A DNA stretch of 64,000 nt from Roseibacillus ishigakijimensis (lineage in GTDB: Bacteria; Verrucomicrobiota; Verrucomicrobiia; Verrucomicrobiales; Akkermansiaceae), in assembly GCF_016595415.1 (NCBI RefSeq), contig NZ_JAENIO010000018.1, forward strand, positions 1-64,000, written 5' to 3'. Position 1 is the first letter of the stretch, and each line of letters opens with the position of its first letter. The translations under genes and the position numbers were made by a program. The notes beneath the pieces were generated by a model. That model was given only the letters and a program-made list of their open reading frames with translations, ran no database searches and was not told the origin of the DNA. This document shows, in pieces, positions 63,144 to 64,000 of this stretch.

Positions 63144-63749
63144 ATGATGCCTATCCCTGTTCATTGCGCGGTCGAAGACAAGCTCAGCGAGGCCATTCTG
63201 CTCCGTTGCTTTTCCGAATGCGGATTGACCCACGCCACGACCCTTAGCCGGGGCGGTTTTGGCTACCTCAAGAAGATTGCTCCCGCCCTGAACCTCTCCG
63301 CGCAGGGAATGCCTTACGTGATGTTGACCGACCTCGACGACGGACCTTGCGCCCCAGAACTGATTGCCAATTGGATGAACGGGCAAATGCGACATCCTCA
63401 TTTCCTCCTCCGAGTCGCGGTGCGGGAGGTCGAAGCTTGGTTGTTGGCGGATACCGCGAACTTCAGCCAGTTCCTCGGCATTTCCGCCAACCTTCTTCCC
63501 GAAGATTGCGAGATGCTACCGGATCCCAAGCTGGAGCTTCTAAAGGCCGCCCGACGCAGCCGCCATCGCAAAATTCGAGAAGACCTTGTCACCCAAGAAG
63601 CCCATGGCCCGGTCCAAGGTCCGGACTACAACGGAGCCCTCGCAAAATTCGTGGCCGAGAATTGGGACTTGTCCGAAGCAGCAGGCCGCTGTCCAAGCCT
63701 CCAAAAACTGATGATTCGCTTGCGTGAACTTGAACAAACATTGCGTTAG
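63144..63749 (+). CDS. TOPRIM-like protein (DUF4276-type), second gene of the cassette
   Basis: 201 residues. HCAVEDKLSEAILLRCF could supply the first acidic residue of a TOPRIM fold, MLTDLDDG the Asp-x-Asp pair, and VREVEAWLLADTANF is the hallmark of DUF4276-like proteins next to ATPases. LPDPKLELLKAARRS and GPDYNGALAKFV follow in the conserved order. A metal-dependent nuclease role is plausible. It starts one base after the ATPase stop, so the two are a two-gene operon. Family assignment is from memory of pattern, not from a search. Confidence 0.7.
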   Translation: MMPIPVHCAVEDKLSEAILLRCFSECGLTHATTLSRGGFGYLKKIAPALNLSAQGMPYVMLTDLDDGPCAPELIANWMNGQMRHPHFLLRVAVREVEAWLLADTANFSQFLGISANLLPEDCEMLPDPKLELLKAARRSRHRKIREDLVTQEAHGPVQGPDYNGALAKFVAENWDLSEAAGRCPSLQKLMIRLRELEQTLR

Positions 63750-63833
63750 CAAACAGGCTCCAAAGAAACTCGCCTCCAAATCACCCTAATTCTCAAATTA
63801 TTTACAGAAAATCAATTATCACGAAAATACATG

Positions 63834-63892
63834 CAGCGTGCGCGACTACCTCTCCGCCTTGGAAAACATCGCGCGCGCCCGCACGGTGGCTC
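63834..63892 (+). repeat. Right direct repeat (59 bp)
   Basis: Copy of 61811-61869 with one substitution (58 of 59 identical). Its left edge abuts A/T-rich cassette sequence ending AAAATACATG, and its right edge continues into CCTGACACTTG, presumably the original chromosome. Confidence 0.97.
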
Positions 63893-63897
63893 CCTGA
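63834..63897 (+). pseudogene. Displaced native 3' end of the TPR gene
   Basis: In the frame of the TPR gene this reads SVRDYLSALENIARARTVAP and then TGA, differing from the intact gene's end at two residues (Ile-Ala for Ile-Val, final Pro for Gln). It has no start codon or upstream coding sequence, so it is a remnant of about 20 codons, most simply the original end of the gene before the cassette came in. Confidence 0.75.
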
Positions 63898-63909
63898 CAC
63901 TTGAATAAA

Positions 63910-64000
63910 TTACGAAATATTTCGTAGCTCGGTCACAAGCGCGCCTGTCGCCGTGGCTTGCCAGGCCACCTCGTGGTCACCCACGCTGGCGCGGTAGGTG
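63910..64000 (-). CDS. C-terminal fragment of a minus-strand gene running off the window
   Basis: Reading in from the right edge gives 29 open codons ending VAWQATATGALVTELRNIS and a TAA. The codon use is high G+C at third positions, like the chromosomal genes. Too short to identify. It would converge with the TPR gene in an uninterrupted chromosome, ending 12 bases past the remnant's stop. Confidence 0.45.
   Translation of the reverse strand, partial: TYRASVGDHEVAWQATATGALVTELRNIS
63911..63926. promoter_or_regulatory. Perfect 16-bp palindrome beside the right repeat
   Basis: TACGAAATATTTCGTA is its own reverse complement. It overlaps the stop of the minus-strand fragment and lies 18 bases outside the right repeat. 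It could be a small transcription terminator stem, an operator, or a recombinase-related site. No T-run follows it. Confidence 0.5.

Larger units (their letters stand above)
61811..63833. mobile_element. Candidate integrated cassette carrying an ATPase/TOPRIM gene pair
   Basis: The unit is one repeat plus 1964 bases, and contains only the ATPase and TOPRIM-like genes with short flanks. It sits precisely between identical ends of the TPR gene, as expected when an element carrying a copy of a gene's 3' end integrates there and restores the gene, as islands do at tRNA or guaA 3' ends. The unit is more A/T rich than the TonB operon, above all in the last 90 bases. No integrase or transposase is inside, so it would need one in trans. 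Integration is inferred, not shown. Confidence 0.65.

Noticed and set aside
63144-63749. Possible RloB or DUF4435 protein, which would make the pair AbiL or PARIS.
   Set aside because: The expected N-terminal signatures of those families are not visible; the REVEAWLLAD pattern points to a DUF4276-like group. Kept as TOPRIM-like only.

Overview
The window looks like chromosomal DNA of a free-living, probably aquatic member of the Verrucomicrobiota (order Verrucomicrobiales). Pointers are high G+C coding sequence with many 1-4 base start/stop overlaps, a PEP-CTERM-tailed secreted protein, a paired planctomycete/verrucomicrobial cytochrome-type protein (PSD1/DUF1553 family) and DUF1501 protein, a ThuA-domain protein, SUMF1- and lectin-fused Ser/Thr kinases, and a Gram-negative LPS export set. 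No rRNA, tRNA, CRISPR array or transposase was recognised.

Layout. 0-5 kb: a lipoprotein diverges from a Fur regulator, which runs into an amidase, an epimerase-like protein and an M20 peptidase by ATGA overlaps. 5-9 kb: sigma factor, PEGA/SUMF1 kinase and OsmC on the minus strand. 9-13 kb: menC, a BLUF photosensor and a large secreted protein. 13-17 kb: nucleotidyltransferase, DUF1844, kdsA, an LptC-LptA-like fusion and lptB (Kdo and LPS export). 17.3-18.3 kb: a small A/T-richer accessory patch with a DUF433/DUF5615 toxin-antitoxin-like pair. 18-20 kb: ExbB-ExbD-Def. 21-25 kb: MoxR with a large membrane protein, and a membrane acyltransferase. 25-28 kb: 2-oxoacid dehydrogenase E2, E1 beta and E1 alpha. 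28-36 kb: menE, PhoH/PIN, an RbsD-like lipoprotein, an RNase III-like protein, ThuA, LarB, a methyltransferase, then azurin and truncated globin. 36-44 kb: lectin-domain kinase, NlpC/P60, RdgB, thioredoxin-like protein, a Tyr/Arg-rich lipoprotein and LeuS. 45-49.5 kb: the PSD1/DUF1501 pair.

49.5-61.9 kb is one iron-acquisition locus. Divergent operons face each other across a Fur-box-like palindrome (52605-52619). To the left are a PepSY membrane protein, DUF2271, DUF4198 and ApbE, possibly an extracytoplasmic flavin redox arm. To the right are an FMN alpha-hydroxy-acid oxidase, a TonB-dependent siderophore receptor, a PiuC-type dioxygenase and a full six-gene TtpC-type TonB motor (DUF3450, TtpC, ExbB, ExbD, TonB, TPR).

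The most interesting feature is at the right end. A two-gene unit (an ABC/AAA_21-like ATPase and a TOPRIM-like protein) sits exactly between two 59-bp direct repeats (61811-61869 and 63834-63892, one mismatch). Both repeats are the 3' end of the TPR gene. The geometry is that of a mobile cassette integrated into the 3' end of a conserved gene, restoring its C-terminus and leaving the displaced native end as a remnant. The gene content resembles OLD/PARIS-type anti-phage modules. No recombinase lies inside the unit. Both the mobility and the defence role are inferences.
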